In this document: piece after piece, positions 27,929 to 37,250 of the stretch
Position numbering within the stretch: the stretch's first letter is position 1
Layout of the letters: each line of letters begins with the position of its first letter
From: Actinomycetes bacterium
GTDB lineage: Bacteria; Actinomycetota; Acidimicrobiia; Acidimicrobiales; RAAP-2
Assembly (NCBI GenBank): GCA_021823525.1
Contig: JAKANY010000007.1
Location: 22,180 to 86,179, forward strand
DNA length: 64,000 nt
Direction: 5' to 3'
Made by a program: the position numbers and the translations under genes
The notes under the pieces: model-generated
Seen by the model: only the letters and a program-made list of their open reading frames with translations
Databases searched by the model: none
What the model was told of the DNA's origin: nothing

Positions 27929-29225
27929 GCGGGCAGCTCCCGTGGTGGACGTGCGCGTAGAAGTCGTCGCGGAACCGCGAGATCGCCGACGTGATCGACG
28001 AGGGGATCGAGGGACCGAGCACGCAGATCGTCGTCTGCTGGGGCGGCCAGTTGAGACCTGGGGAGATGTTGTCGCACAGGTCCAGCAGCAGGTCCACGTC
28101 CTCGGTGCGTCCTCCCCCGTGCTCGAGGCGGTAGAGGATCCTCTCGACCCAGCCCGACCCCTCGCGGCACGGCGTGCACTGCCCGCACGACTCGCGCGAG
28201 AAGAACTTGGTGATCCGCCACGCCGCGCGCACCACGCACGTCGTGTCGTCCATGACGACGATGGACCCGGACCCGAGCATCGACCCCGCCGCGCCGACCT
28301 CGTCCTGGCCCAGCACCATGTCGAGGTGCTCGGGGAAGAACCACGGTGCCGAGACGCCCCCGGGGATGAAGGCCCGCAGCTCGTGGCCCCCCGGGATCCC
28401 GCCACCCAGCTCGGGATCGAAGATCAGGTCGCGGAACGTGTTCTTGACCATCTCGATCTCGTAGACGCCGGGCCGGTTGACGCGGCCCGAGAGCGCGAAC
28501 ATGCGCGTACCCGTCGAGCGGCCACCGCCCAGCGCGGCGAAGGCGGCACCGCCGTGCAGGACGATCCACGGCAGGTTTGACATGGTCTCGACGTTGTTGA
28601 CGACCGTCGGCTCGCCGTAGAGCCCGGTGACGGCCGGGAAGAAGGGCGGCTTGATGCGCGGGAAGCCGCGCTTGCCCTCGAGGGCCTCGAGGAGCGCCGT
28701 CTCCTCGCCGCAGATGTAGGCACCGGCCCCCGGGTGCACCACCAGGTCGACCGAGAAGCTCGACCCCAGGATGTGGCGGCCCAGCGCGCCGTGCTCGTAG
28801 GCCTCGTTGATCGCCTGCTGCACCCGCTCGAGGCCCAGCGCGAACTCGCCGCGCAGGAAGATGAAGGCCTGCGTGACCTGCAGGGCGTAGGCCGCGATGA
28901 TCACGCCCTCGACCAGCTGGTGCGGGTCGCGCTCGACCAGGTAGTGGTCCTTGAAGGTGGCCGGCTCGGACTCGTCGCCGTTGACCACCAGGTAGGAGAT
29001 CGGCGACTTGCGCAGCATCGACCACTTGCGCCCGGCGGGAAACCCGGCTCCCCCCCGCCCCAGCAGCGAGGCGGCGTCGACCTCGGCGGCTACGGCCTCG
29101 GGATGCATCGTCAGCGCCTGGCGCAGCCCGGCGTACCCGCCGGTCTCCAGGTAGCGCGCGAGGGTGTGGGAGTCGGCCATCTCGCGGCGCGACGTCACGA
29201 TCGGATTTGCGTCCAGCACAGCCAC
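27921..29225 (-). CDS. nuoF: NADH-quinone oxidoreductase subunit F (FMN, NADH site)
   Basis: The 434-aa flavoprotein oxidises NADH. It has the glycine-rich NADH/FMN region GRGGAGFPAGRKW (about 59-71), VVNGDESEPATFKDH, GAGAYICGEETALLEALEG and the N3 cluster motif ESCGQCTPCREG. The GTG at 29225 is chosen because it shares the G of the nuoE TAG stop (TAGTG), so the two genes are coupled. Together with NuoE and NuoG it forms the NADH-input module. Confidence 0.95.
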   Translation of the reverse strand: MAVLDANPIVTSRREMADSHTLARYLETGGYAGLRQALTMHPEAVAAEVDAASLLGRGGAGFPAGRKWSMLRKSPISYLVVNGDESEPATFKDHYLVERDPHQLVEGVIIAAYALQVTQAFIFLRGEFALGLERVQQAINEAYEHGALGRHILGSSFSVDLVVHPGAGAYICGEETALLEALEGKRGFPRIKPPFFPAVTGLYGEPTVVNNVETMSNLPWIVLHGGAAFAALGGGRSTGTRMFALSGRVNRPGVYEIEMVKNTFRDLIFDPELGGGIPGGHELRAFIPGGVSAPWFFPEHLDMVLGQDEVGAAGSMLGSGSIVVMDDTTCVVRAAWRITKFFSRESCGQCTPCREGSGWVERILYRLEHGGGRTEDVDLLLDLCDNISPGLNWPPQQTTICVLGPSIPSSITSAISRFRDDFYAHVHHGSCPHA

Positions 29226-29851
29226 TACGAGGCCTCCTTGGCCGCCGCCTCGCGCGCCTCGCGCGCCTCGCGCGCCTCGCGCCGCTCCTCGGCCAGCTCG
29301 GTCGCGCCCACCCGCAGCCCGCCGGACCGGCGCACGCGGATCAGCGTGCCGTGAGGCGGGATGTCGTGGTCGCGACGTCCCGCCCGCAGGTCCTCGAGGA
29401 GCTGGTCGAGCTGGTCGGGAGTCGTGGTGTGCACGTAGCGGTGGTTCACCTGGACCGCGGGCGCGACGTTGCAGTCGGCCAGGCACTCGGTCTCCTCGAG
29501 CGTGAAGAGCCCATCGGCGGTCGTGCCCCCGACCTCGCAGTCGAGGGAGCGCCGCGCGTGCTCGAGCAGCTCCTCGCCCCCCGCGAGCAGGCACGCGATG
29601 TTGGTGCACACGCCCACCACGTAGCGGCCCACCGGCTCGAGGTGGAACATGTCGTAGAAGGCGGCCGTGCCGCGCACCTCGGCGGGCGTCGTGCCGGTCA
29701 GCTGCGCAACCTCGGCCATCCCCGCATCGGTGAGGTAGCCGTCCTGCTCCTGCGCAAGGTGCAGCAGGGGAAGCATCGCCGAGCGCCGGCGCGGGTAGAG
29801 CGACACCAGCTCCTCGGCCCGCTGGCGGATGTCACTGCGGAAATGGGTCAT
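29225..29851 (-). CDS. nuoE: NADH-quinone oxidoreductase subunit E
   Basis: The 208-aa thioredoxin-fold subunit carries the [2Fe-2S] cluster N1a on a CTNIAC pair (C-x4-C, about 82-87) and a CLADC pair (C-x3-C, about 123-127). The C-terminal 25 residues are a low-complexity Glu-Ala-Arg helix encoded by a 9-bp tandem repeat. This tail is not part of the conserved fold. The start is ATG 29851, overlapping the nuoD stop (ATGA). Confidence 0.93.
   Translation of the reverse strand: MTHFRSDIRQRAEELVSLYPRRRSAMLPLLHLAQEQDGYLTDAGMAEVAQLTGTTPAEVRGTAAFYDMFHLEPVGRYVVGVCTNIACLLAGGEELLEHARRSLDCEVGGTTADGLFTLEETECLADCNVAPAVQVNHRYVHTTTPDQLDQLLEDLRAGRRDHDIPPHGTLIRVRRSGGLRVGATELAEERREAREAREAREAAAKEAS
29247..29282 (+). 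repeat. Four-copy 9-bp tandem repeat within nuoE
   Basis: The unit GCCTCGCGC occurs four times head to tail. On the coding (minus) strand it encodes the repeated Ala-Arg-Glu tripeptide of the NuoE tail. It is in frame, so copy-number change would lengthen or shorten the tail without a frameshift. Confidence 0.85.
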
Positions 29852-31200
29852 CGATCCACCTCTCCCATGATGGGGTCGACCGTCGAGATGACAGTGATGG
29901 CGTCGGACATCGACCCGCCGCGCATGAGCAGCGGGATGGCCTGGAGGTTCACGAAGCTGGGTCCGCGCACGTGCAGCCGGTAGGGCTTGGGCCCCCCGTC
30001 GGAGACCAGGTAGCAGCCCAGCTCTCCGCGGGGCGACTCGACGGCCGAGTACACCTCGCCGGCCGGGACCCGGAACCCCTCGGTGAAGAGCTTGAAGTGG
30101 TGGATCAGCGCCTCCATGGACTCGCCGATGCGGGCCCGCGGCGGCGGCGTCACCTTGGGGTCCTGCGTGCGGTAGTCACCCGCGGGCATGCGCTCGAGGC
30201 ACTGGCGCACGATGCGCACCGACTCGCGGATCTCGTTGAGGCGCACCGCGTACCGGTCGAAGTTGTCGCCGTAGGTCCCGACGATCACGTCGAAGTCGAC
30301 CTCGTCGTAGGCCAGGTAGGGCATCGTGCGCCGCAGGTCCCAGGCCACCCCCGTCGAGCGCAGCAGGGGACCGGTCACCGACAGCGCGAGCGCCTCCTCG
30401 GCGGTGAGGGGCGCCACCCCGACCATGCGCTCGCGGAAGATCGGCTGACCCGTGAGCAGCTGGTCGTACTCGTAGGAGCGCTCCTCCACGGTGTCGCAGA
30501 TGACCTCCACGTCGTCCTGCCATCCGTCGGGCAGGTCGGCGGCCACCCCCCCGGGACGCACGTAGTTCAGGTTCATGCGCAGCCCGGCGGTCTTCTCGAA
30601 GAAGGCCAGGATGAGCTCGCGCTCGCGGAACCCGAAGATCATCATGGTCGTCGATCCGACGTCCATGCCGTTGGTCGCCATCCACACCAGGTGCGAGGCC
30701 ATGCGGTTCAGCTCGGCCATCATCATGCGGATCCACACCGCGCGCGCCGGGACCTCGAGGTCTAAGAGGGCCTCGACGGCCATCGCGAAGGACAGCTCGT
30801 TGATCACCGGGCTCAGGTAGTCCATGCGCGTGACGTTGACGCCGCCTTGGACGTAGCTCAGCTGCTCGCCGGTCTTCTCCATGCCGGTGTGCAGATAGCC
30901 GATGACCGGCTTGGCGCGCAGGATGAACTCGCCGTCGAGCTCGATCATGATCCGCAGCACGCCGTGCGTCGACGGGTGCGACGGGCCCATGTTGAGGATC
31001 ATCGTCTCGTCGTCGCGGCGCTCGACGTCCACGTCGCTGGGGTCGAAGGCGTGTCCCTCGAGCCGCACGACCGAGCCGACCTCGCGACCGAGCTCGGAGC
31101 CCGCCGTGTCCCGGCGCTGCTGGAGCTCCTGGGCCCCTTCGGACGTCTCGGCGGTGAGCAGGTCAGGTCGCTCGGCGACGCGCACGGTGGGATCGCTCAT
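29848..31200 (-). CDS. nuoD: NADH-quinone oxidoreductase subunit D
   Basis: The 450-aa subunit forms the quinone-reduction site with NuoB. It contains the family signature NMGPSHPSTHGVLRI with the quinone-binding His, IGYLHTGMEKTGEQ, MDYLSPVINE and near the C-terminus SPRGELGCYLVSDG. About 70 residues precede the conserved core, an N-terminal extension rich in charged residues. The ATG at 31200 overlaps the nuoC stop (ATGA). NuoC and NuoD are separate proteins here, not fused as in E. coli. Confidence 0.96.
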   Translation of the reverse strand: MSDPTVRVAERPDLLTAETSEGAQELQQRRDTAGSELGREVGSVVRLEGHAFDPSDVDVERRDDETMILNMGPSHPSTHGVLRIMIELDGEFILRAKPVIGYLHTGMEKTGEQLSYVQGGVNVTRMDYLSPVINELSFAMAVEALLDLEVPARAVWIRMMMAELNRMASHLVWMATNGMDVGSTTMMIFGFRERELILAFFEKTAGLRMNLNYVRPGGVAADLPDGWQDDVEVICDTVEERSYEYDQLLTGQPIFRERMVGVAPLTAEEALALSVTGPLLRSTGVAWDLRRTMPYLAYDEVDFDVIVGTYGDNFDRYAVRLNEIRESVRIVRQCLERMPAGDYRTQDPKVTPPPRARIGESMEALIHHFKLFTEGFRVPAGEVYSAVESPRGELGCYLVSDGGPKPYRLHVRGPSFVNLQAIPLLMRGGSMSDAITVISTVDPIMGEVDR

Positions 31201-31691
31201 CGGGGTCCTGGCGCCTCCTTGAACTGCACCGGCACGCGTCCGACGCTGTAGTCCTTTCGCAGGGGGTGGCCCTCCCAGTCCTCGGGCATGAGGATGCGGG
31301 TCAGGTCCGGATGGCCGGTGAACACCACGCCGAGCAGGTCGAAGGCCTCGCGCTCCATGGCCTCGGTGCCCGGGTAGAGCGAGAAGAGGCTCGCGACCTC
31401 GGGTGCCTCGTCCCCGGCCTGGACGCGCACGCGCACCCGCTGGCGACGGGACATGCTGAGCAGGTTGACCACGACCTCGAAGCGCGTGGGCTTCACGCCC
31501 TCGGGCAGCCAGCGCCCGGCGTGCTCCAGGTAGTCGACGGCGCACAGGTCGACGCAGACCTCGAAGCCGTCCTCGCGCCAGGCGCGCACCAGATCGACGT
31601 ACTGGTCCGGTCGGGGGAAGCACACGACGTCGCTGCCGCGGCCCTCGGCCACGATCACGTCGTCGGGGGCGCCGGCGGGCCGCTCGATCAC
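31197..31691 (-). CDS. nuoC: NADH-quinone oxidoreductase subunit C
   Basis: The 164-aa peripheral-arm subunit is identified by [20 protein letters not shown] and [16 protein letters not shown], the 30-kDa subunit signature. The start is the GTG at 31691, which forms a GTGA overlap with nuoB; the longer frame upstream shadows nuoB. Confidence 0.93.
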   Translation of the reverse strand: MIERPAGAPDDVIVAEGRGSDVVCFPRPDQYVDLVRAWREDGFEVCVDLCAVDYLEHAGRWLPEGVKPTRFEVVVNLLSMSRRQRVRVRVQAGDEAPEVASLFSLYPGTEAMEREAFDLLGVVFTGHPDLTRILMPEDWEGHPLRKDYSVGRVPVQFKEAPGPR

Positions 31692-32251
31692 TGGGGTGTC
31701 CCCACGCGCACGGCGACGGGGACCTCCGGCGTCCACGGGCTGTGCTCGTGCTCGAGGTGGAGGGGCTGGCCCGACGCGCGCCGCCGCAGGATCTCCCCGG
31801 TGCGGATCTGCTCGTGCAGCGTCAGGATCGCGTGGATCAGCGTCTCGGGGCTCGGGGGGCAGCCCGGGGCGTAGACGTCGACGGGCACCACCTGGTCGAC
31901 GCCCTGGACGATCGCGTAGTTGTTGAACAGCCCGCCCGTGGAGGCGCACACGCCCATCGAGATCACCCACTTGGGCTCGGCCATCTGGTCGTACACCTGG
32001 CGCAGGACGGGCGCCATCTTCTGGGAGACCCGGCCCGCCACGATCATCAGGTCGGCCTGCCGCGGCGAGTTGCGGAAGACCTCCATCCCGTAGCGCGAGA
32101 GGTCGTAGTCGGCCGCTCCCGCGGCCATCATCTCGATCGCGCAGCACGCCAGACCGAAGGTCGCCGGCCAGACCGAGGCGCGACGGGCCCAGCGAACCAG
32201 GTCCTCGACGCGCGAGGTCAGGAAGTTGTGCTGGAGGTCCTCGAAGCCCAT
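31688..32251 (-). CDS. nuoB: NADH-quinone oxidoreductase subunit B
   Basis: The 187-aa subunit carries the terminal cluster N2. The cysteine ligands are in [12 protein letters not shown] (tandem CC), MGVCASTGG and [10 protein letters not shown]. It sits at the junction of peripheral and membrane arms next to the quinone. The ATG at 32251 shares a base with the nuoA stop (TGATG). Confidence 0.96.
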   Translation of the reverse strand: MGFEDLQHNFLTSRVEDLVRWARRASVWPATFGLACCAIEMMAAGAADYDLSRYGMEVFRNSPRQADLMIVAGRVSQKMAPVLRQVYDQMAEPKWVISMGVCASTGGLFNNYAIVQGVDQVVPVDVYAPGCPPSPETLIHAILTLHEQIRTGEILRRRASGQPLHLEHEHSPWTPEVPVAVRVGTPQ

Positions 32252-32694
32252 CAGGCCGCCCGGCCCGGGTCGCTGCCGATCCGCGCGATCGTCGACTCGC
32301 TGGTGCGCGCGGGCACCCCGCGCGTGAGGTGCTTGACGGGCCCCCAGGTCAGCGCGCCCTCGCTGAGCAAGAAGAGCAGCGCGGCGAAGACCGCGACCGA
32401 GAAGGCCAGGACCTCCACCAGTCCGAAGAGCCCCAGCTGACGGAACACGACAGCGAAGGGGTACATGAAGACCACCTCGATGTCGAAGATGACGAAGATC
32501 ATCGCCACCAGGTAGAAGCGCACCGGGAACCGCTGGGGCGGTGCGATCAGGGGAACGATGCCGCACTCGTAGGGCGCGACCTTGGCGTCGGTGGGCCGCT
32601 TGTGCGGCGCCAGCCACGCCGAGGCCACGAACGAGCCCGAGGCGAACAGAACTCCCAGCACGAGGAGTCCCAGTAGGGGGAGGTACTGGTCCAC
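32251..32694 (-). CDS. nuoA: NADH-quinone oxidoreductase subunit A
   Basis: The 147-aa protein has three transmembrane helices and the signature [20 protein letters not shown], then [18 protein letters not shown]. The C-terminal 30 residues extend beyond the usual length. The start is GTG at 32694. It is the first gene of the 14-gene nuo operon, divergent from the MenJ-like gene with a 75-bp gap. Confidence 0.94.
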   Translation of the reverse strand: MDQYLPLLGLLVLGVLFASGSFVASAWLAPHKRPTDAKVAPYECGIVPLIAPPQRFPVRFYLVAMIFVIFDIEVVFMYPFAVVFRQLGLFGLVEVLAFSVAVFAALLFLLSEGALTWGPVKHLTRGVPARTSESTIARIGSDPGRAA

Positions 32695-32702
32695 GACCGT
32701 AT

Positions 32703-32708
32703 GTTCTA
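32703..32708 (-). promoter_or_regulatory. -10 box of the nuo operon
   Basis: TAGAAC on the minus strand lies eight nt before the nuoA GTG and is identical to the hexamer in front of ctaE. No recognisable Rex operator is present between nuoA and the divergent gene. Confidence 0.4.
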
Positions 32709-32757
32709 CCAGACGCGCTGGGGCCGCCCGCCCCGAGGGCCGCGGGGACGAAGGTCC

Positions 32758-32763
32758 TAGGAT
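32758..32763 (+). promoter_or_regulatory. -10 box of the MenJ-like gene
   Basis: TAGGAT is followed by exactly six nt and the GTG start at 32770. The spacing places the transcription start at or next to the initiation codon, and no ribosome-binding sequence is present. Confidence 0.5.
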
Positions 32764-32769
32764 TCCCCC

Positions 32770-34092
32770 GTGCCCGAACTGCGCGACCTGCCCGCGGACC
32801 AGACCTTCGACGTCGTGATCGTGGGCGCCGGACCCAGTGGCAGCGCGTGCGCCTACTGGCTGGCGCAGGCCGGCTGGTCCGTGGCGCTCATCGAGAAGAA
32901 GTCGTTCCCGCGCGTCAAGACCTGCGGCGACGGGCTGACCCCGCGCTCGGTCCTGCAACTGCGCGCCATGGGCCTCGAGGAGGCCGTCGCCGCCCGCGGG
33001 CACCGCTACGAGGGGCTGCGGGCCCACGGCTTCGGGGCCAGGGTCGAGATGCGCTGGCCCGCGCACGAGGTATTCCCCAGCTACGGCTACACGATTACCC
33101 GCTACGCCCTCGACGAGCTGGTGGCCGACCGCGCCGCCGGCGCGGGCGCCACGGTGCTCACCGGTGTCGAGGCGACCGCCCTGGCCGAGCCGTCCGAATC
33201 CCTCTCGGGCGGGCTGCGCTCGGCCCGCGGGGTCGAGGTGCTCGAGGCGGCGACCGGCGCGCGCGGCGTCGTGCGCGGTCGCTACCTGGTCGCCGCCGAC
33301 GGGCAGAACTCGCGCGTGGGCCGGGCGCTGGGCGTCGAGCGCAACCGCCGCTGGCCGATGGGGATGGCGCTGCGCGGCTACTACCGCAGCGAGCGCGACC
33401 GCGAGCCCTGGATCGAATCCCACCTCGACATCCGCGATCCGAGCGGCAAGGTGGTGCCCGGCTACGGCTGGGTCTTCCCGCTGGGCGACGGCCGGGTGAA
33501 TGTCGGCGTAGGACTGCTGTCGACCGACGGTGCGTGGAAGGGCGTCAACACCACCAAGCTCCAGGAGTACTTCGTCGCCCAGGTCGGGTCGGCCTGGGGG
33601 CTCAGCCCCGAGACGAGCCTGGGCGCGCCCACGGGCGGGCGCCTGCCCATGGGCCTGGCGCGCGGGCCGCGCACCGGCGCCAACACCCTGGTCGTGGGCG
33701 ACGCAGGGGCCGCGATCAACCCCTTCAACGGCGAGGGCATCGCCTACGGATACGAGACGGGCCGGCTCGCCGCCGGCGTGCTGGGCGCCGCCCTGGCCGC
33801 CGACGACCCGTCGCTGCTGGCCACCTACGAGCAGCGCCTCGACGCCTACTACGGCGACTACTACCGCGTGGCGCGCACCTTCGTCCGCCTGATCTCGGAC
33901 CCGACGGTGCTGGCGGCCTGTGTGTCCGTGGGCATGCGCATCGACCCGCTCATGCGTGAGGTGCTCACGGTGATGGCCAACCTGATGAGCAACGACCGCC
34001 CGGGACTGGGCGAGTTCGCGTACCGCGCCCTCGAGCGCCTGACGACCCTCCTGCCCGATCGCGCCCTCGACGCGCTCACTGGCAGCGACTAG
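32770..34092 (+). CDS. menJ: Geranylgeranyl-reductase-family flavoprotein, candidate menaquinone reductase
   Basis: The 440-aa FAD enzyme has [20 protein letters not shown] (from about 13), [15 protein letters not shown] and the second FAD motif [19 protein letters not shown]. It belongs to the geranylgeranyl/menaquinone-reductase group of the PHBH fold. In mycobacteria MenJ saturates one isoprene of menaquinone. Its position back to back with nuo supports a role in the respiratory quinone, but a lipid geranylgeranyl reductase is also possible. It begins at GTG 32770, and the ZIP transporter follows after 6 bp. Confidence 0.72.
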   Translation: MPELRDLPADQTFDVVIVGAGPSGSACAYWLAQAGWSVALIEKKSFPRVKTCGDGLTPRSVLQLRAMGLEEAVAARGHRYEGLRAHGFGARVEMRWPAHEVFPSYGYTITRYALDELVADRAAGAGATVLTGVEATALAEPSESLSGGLRSARGVEVLEAATGARGVVRGRYLVAADGQNSRVGRALGVERNRRWPMGMALRGYYRSERDREPWIESHLDIRDPSGKVVPGYGWVFPLGDGRVNVGVGLLSTDGAWKGVNTTKLQEYFVAQVGSAWGLSPETSLGAPTGGRLPMGLARGPRTGANTLVVGDAGAAINPFNGEGIAYGYETGRLAAGVLGAALAADDPSLLATYEQRLDAYYGDYYRVARTFVRLISDPTVLAACVSVGMRIDPLMREVLTVMANLMSNDRPGLGEFAYRALERLTTLLPDRALDALTGSD

Positions 34093-34098
34093 GACGGC

Positions 34099-34881
34099 GT
34101 GAGTTTCGCGCGCACGGTCCTGCTGGGCTTCGTCGCGGGCGCGACCATCGTGCTGGGCCTGCCCGTGGCCCGCTGGCGGCGGCCCAGCGAGCGCCTGCGC
34201 ACGCTGCTGACCGCGCTCGCGACGGGCATCCTGCTCTTCCTGGTGGTCGACGTCTTCTCGGCCGCCGACGGTCCGGTCCAGGGGGCCGTGCGGGCGCTGC
34301 GCCACCACGGCGGGGTGGGACGCGCCGCGCTCGACGTCCTCCTCCTGATCGGGGGGGCCACCGTCGGCCTGCTCGGACTCGCGATGCTCCAGCGACGCTC
34401 GGGACGCGGGGAGGGCGCCGACGCGCGCGATCCGCGCCGCCTGAGCCTCCTGATCGCCACGGGCATCGGGCTGCACAACATGGGCGAGGGGCTGGCCATC
34501 GGTGCGAGCGCCCGCCAGGGACTGCTCGGCCTCTCGACGGTGCTGGTCATCGGGTTCGCGCTCCACAACGCCACCGAGGGCTTCGGCATCGTCAGCCCGC
34601 TCGCGGGCGCCGTGCGCCCGTCGTGGGGCTACCTGGGCGCCGTCGCGCTCATCGGCGGCGGCCCCACCACGCTGGGCACCGTGCTCGGCTGGTCGTGGTC
34701 GTCTCCGACCGTGGCGATCGCCTTCTTGAGCCTCGCGGGCGGCTCGATCATCTTCGTCGTGGCCCAGCTGCTCGGCGTGACCGCGCGCAGCTCCCACCAG
34801 ACGACCGTGATGGCGGGCATCGCGGCCGGGCTGGCGGCCGGGTTCCTCACGGACCTGGTGGTGAGCTTCGCGGGAGGGTGA
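34099..34881 (+). CDS. ZIP-family metal transporter
   Basis: The 260-aa membrane protein has about eight hydrophobic segments. The two ZIP metal-pathway helices are GIGLHNMGEGLAIGAS (about 121-136) and GFALHNATEGFGI (about 151-163), with the paired His-Asn-x-x-Glu ligands. Such proteins import zinc, iron or related divalent ions; the metal is not predictable. The start is GTG at 34099, probably co-transcribed with the MenJ-like gene. It ends directly against the stop of the convergent membrane-protein gene. Confidence 0.82.
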   Translation: MSFARTVLLGFVAGATIVLGLPVARWRRPSERLRTLLTALATGILLFLVVDVFSAADGPVQGAVRALRHHGGVGRAALDVLLLIGGATVGLLGLAMLQRRSGRGEGADARDPRRLSLLIATGIGLHNMGEGLAIGASARQGLLGLSTVLVIGFALHNATEGFGIVSPLAGAVRPSWGYLGAVALIGGGPTTLGTVLGWSWSSPTVAIAFLSLAGGSIIFVVAQLLGVTARSSHQTTVMAGIAAGLAAGFLTDLVVSFAGG

Positions 34882-35973
34882 TCAGGCCGCCGCGGCGCGG
34901 CCGCCGACCCGCGCCTTGAGTGTCCCGACCAGGCTCGTGACGAGCGCCTGGTCGGCGGGCCACGAGGGCGTCAGGACCGTGAGGGTCGTCTCGTCGTGGC
35001 CCCCGGCGATCACCACCACCACCAGCGCGTAGGGCGTGGCCACACCGGGCAGCGCCAGCGACACCAAGCCGCCACGGGCCCAGCCGTGCTCGAAAGTCCG
35101 TGGCGTCCACACCTGACCGCGTCCGGCCACCGTGAGCTGTCCCGTGTAGTTCGACAGCAGCAGTGACGCGTTCGCCGTGGCGAAGCACGCGCCGAAGCCC
35201 GGACGCGACATCTCGGCCACGTCGCGGCGCACCATCGAACTCGAGGCGTAGTACTGGGCGACGGTCGCGAGCTCGGTCTCGAAGGGAACGACGCGATGGA
35301 AGATCGGGGAGGTGACCTGCACGTCGGGCAGCTGGGCCGACCCGCCGAACACCCGGTCGGTGGCCGCCGAGACCCCCAGGCACCGCTGGAATCGCGCGAC
35401 CACCGCGGGCGTCACGAGGTCGACCGCGAGCGACGTGGTCGTGGTCACCGGATCGACCCGACCCGGCGGCGGCATCAGGAACGACAGGAGCCCGGTGGGT
35501 GTTGCCGACCAGCCCGTCGGCAGGTCGCGATTCGCGATCGCCGCCGCGCTGGCGCGGGCGGTCTCGTGCTCCAGGCGCGCGCGCGCGCTCCACAGCGCGC
35601 CGATGACGCCGCTGAGCGACGCCGCCAGCACGGCCACGGCCGTCACCACGACGACGACGCGCCGGCGCGAGGCGTGGGCGATGACCCCGCCCCGGGCGAC
35701 GACGATCTCGCGCAGCGCCTCGTAGTCCTCGAGGCCGTGGCGGTGCCACTGGTAGCGCCGGCCCGCCACCGTGGCCGACAGCACCATCCGCGAGCCGCGC
35801 CGCACGAGCCCCAGGCTCCCGAGCTCGGCCCAGGGCGTCTGCCAGGCGACGGGGTAGACGCCCGCGAGCTGGGTGAGCCCGAGGTCGTCGGCGATGAGCG
35901 TGATGGGCGCCACCGGCCCGTGCGGCACGAAGCGAGGGCGCACCCGCCAGCCCTCGCTGCGCAGGTCGGTCAC
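34882..35973 (-). CDS. Single-pass membrane protein of unknown function, coupled to hemL
   Basis: I do not recognise a family. The 363-aa protein has an N-terminal cytoplasmic part of about 100 residues (a compact beta-rich domain with RRGSRMVLSATVAGRRYQW). One transmembrane helix follows (about 105-128), then a predicted external domain of 230 residues with two cysteines at about 188 and 256. The GTG at 35973 overlaps the hemL stop by GTGA, so it belongs to the rex-hem operon. Its C-terminus meets the ZIP stop with no gap. A role linked to haem is inferred only from this position. Confidence 0.65.
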   Translation of the reverse strand: MTDLRSEGWRVRPRFVPHGPVAPITLIADDLGLTQLAGVYPVAWQTPWAELGSLGLVRRGSRMVLSATVAGRRYQWHRHGLEDYEALREIVVARGGVIAHASRRRVVVVVTAVAVLAASLSGVIGALWSARARLEHETARASAAAIANRDLPTGWSATPTGLLSFLMPPPGRVDPVTTTTSLAVDLVTPAVVARFQRCLGVSAATDRVFGGSAQLPDVQVTSPIFHRVVPFETELATVAQYYASSSMVRRDVAEMSRPGFGACFATANASLLLSNYTGQLTVAGRGQVWTPRTFEHGWARGGLVSLALPGVATPYALVVVVIAGGHDETTLTVLTPSWPADQALVTSLVGTLKARVGGRAAAA

Positions 35974-37250
35974 GTCGGGGCGGCCGCGACTGCGGCCGCG
36001 TCGGCCACGGCCTCCAAGGCGCCGGCGAGTGCGGACTCGTCGTGAGCCATCGAGACGAAGAGGATCTCGTAGGCGCCCGGGGCTAGCGCCACCCCACGCG
36101 CCAGCAGCGCGTGGAAGAAGGCGCGATACAGGCCGTTGTCGGCGAGGGGACGGACCTCCGCGACGTTCCGGGGGGCCGCGAAGGGCTCGCGCGACAGGAA
36201 GAGGCCCAGCAGCGGGCCGACCACGGGCGCACGGGCCACCAGGCCCGCGGAGGCCACCGCCTCCTCGAGCCCCGCCGCGAAGCGCGCCACGCGCGCGCTC
36301 AGCGCCGCGTAGTCGTCGGGCCCGACCAGCTCGAGGACCGTCGAGCCCGCGGCCGTCGCCAGGGGGTTCCCCGAGAGGGTGCCGGCCTGGTAGACGGGCC
36401 CCGTGGGCGCCAGGGCCGCCAGCAGGTCCGCGGACCCGCCGAAGGCGCCCACCGGCAGGCCCCCGCCGATCACCTTGCCGAAGCACCACAGGTCGGGGCG
36501 GACCCCGAAGTGGTCCGACGCGCCCGCCCACCCGAGGCGAAAACCCGTGATCACCTCGTCGAAGATCAGCAGCGCCCCCACCTGGTCGCAGGCCGCACGC
36601 AGGTCGGCCAGGAACCCCGGGGCCGGCGCCACGAGGTTCATGTTGGCCGCCACCGGCTCGACCAGGACCGCCGCCACCGTCTCGTCGAGCTCGGGCACGC
36701 GGTTGTAGGCAGCGACCCGCGTGTCGGCCACGGCGCCGGGCGTGACGCCGGCCGAGCCGGGCAGTCCCAGCTGGGCGACCCCGCTGCCCCCGGCGACCAG
36801 GAGGGCGTCGGAGTGGCCGTGGTAGCAGCCGTCGAACTTCACCACGCGCGATCGGCCCGTGACGCCGCGGGCCACGCGCACGGCGCTCATCACCGCCTCG
36901 GTCCCCGAGGACACGAAGCGCACCTGCTCGAGGCCCTCCACGCGCGCGGTCATCAGCTCGGCCAGGCGCACCTCGCCGGGCGTGGGGGCGCCGAAGGTCG
37001 TGCCGCGCGCGACGGCCTCGGTCAGGGCCGCGACGACCGCCGGGTGTGCGTGGCCCAGCAGCGAGGCGCCGTAGGACTGGACGAAGTCCAGGTACCGGCG
37101 GCCCTCGACGTCCTCGACGTAGGCCCCGCTGCCGCGCACCACCGTGTAGGGCGTCCCGCCCACCGACGCGAAGCTGCGCACCGGCGAGTCCACGCCACCG
37201 GGGATCACGCGCTGTGCGCGCGCGAACCACTCGGCGTTCGACGAGCTCAC
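35970..37250 (-). CDS. hemL: Glutamate-1-semialdehyde 2,1-aminomutase
   Basis: The 426-aa PLP enzyme converts glutamate-1-semialdehyde to 5-aminolevulinate. The PLP lysine is in CFGKVIGGGLPVGAFGG. Other class-III aminotransferase signatures are FVSSGTEAVMSAVRVAR, FDGCYHGHSDALL and LLIFDEVITGFRL. The GTG at 37250 overlaps the hemB stop. The set of HemA plus HemL shows the C5 pathway of tetrapyrrole synthesis. Confidence 0.96.
   Translation of the reverse strand: MSSSNAEWFARAQRVIPGGVDSPVRSFASVGGTPYTVVRGSGAYVEDVEGRRYLDFVQSYGASLLGHAHPAVVAALTEAVARGTTFGAPTPGEVRLAELMTARVEGLEQVRFVSSGTEAVMSAVRVARGVTGRSRVVKFDGCYHGHSDALLVAGGSGVAQLGLPGSAGVTPGAVADTRVAAYNRVPELDETVAAVLVEPVAANMNLVAPAPGFLADLRAACDQVGALLIFDEVITGFRLGWAGASDHFGVRPDLWCFGKVIGGGLPVGAFGGSADLLAALAPTGPVYQAGTLSGNPLATAAGSTVLELVGPDDYAALSARVARFAAGLEEAVASAGLVARAPVVGPLLGLFLSREPFAAPRNVAEVRPLADNGLYRAFFHALLARGVALAPGAYEILFVSMAHDESALAGALEAVADAAAVAAAPT

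Noticed and set aside
34090..34098. TAGGAC before the ZIP gene as a -10 box
   Set aside because: Only three nt separate it from the GTG, and its TAG is the stop codon of the preceding gene.
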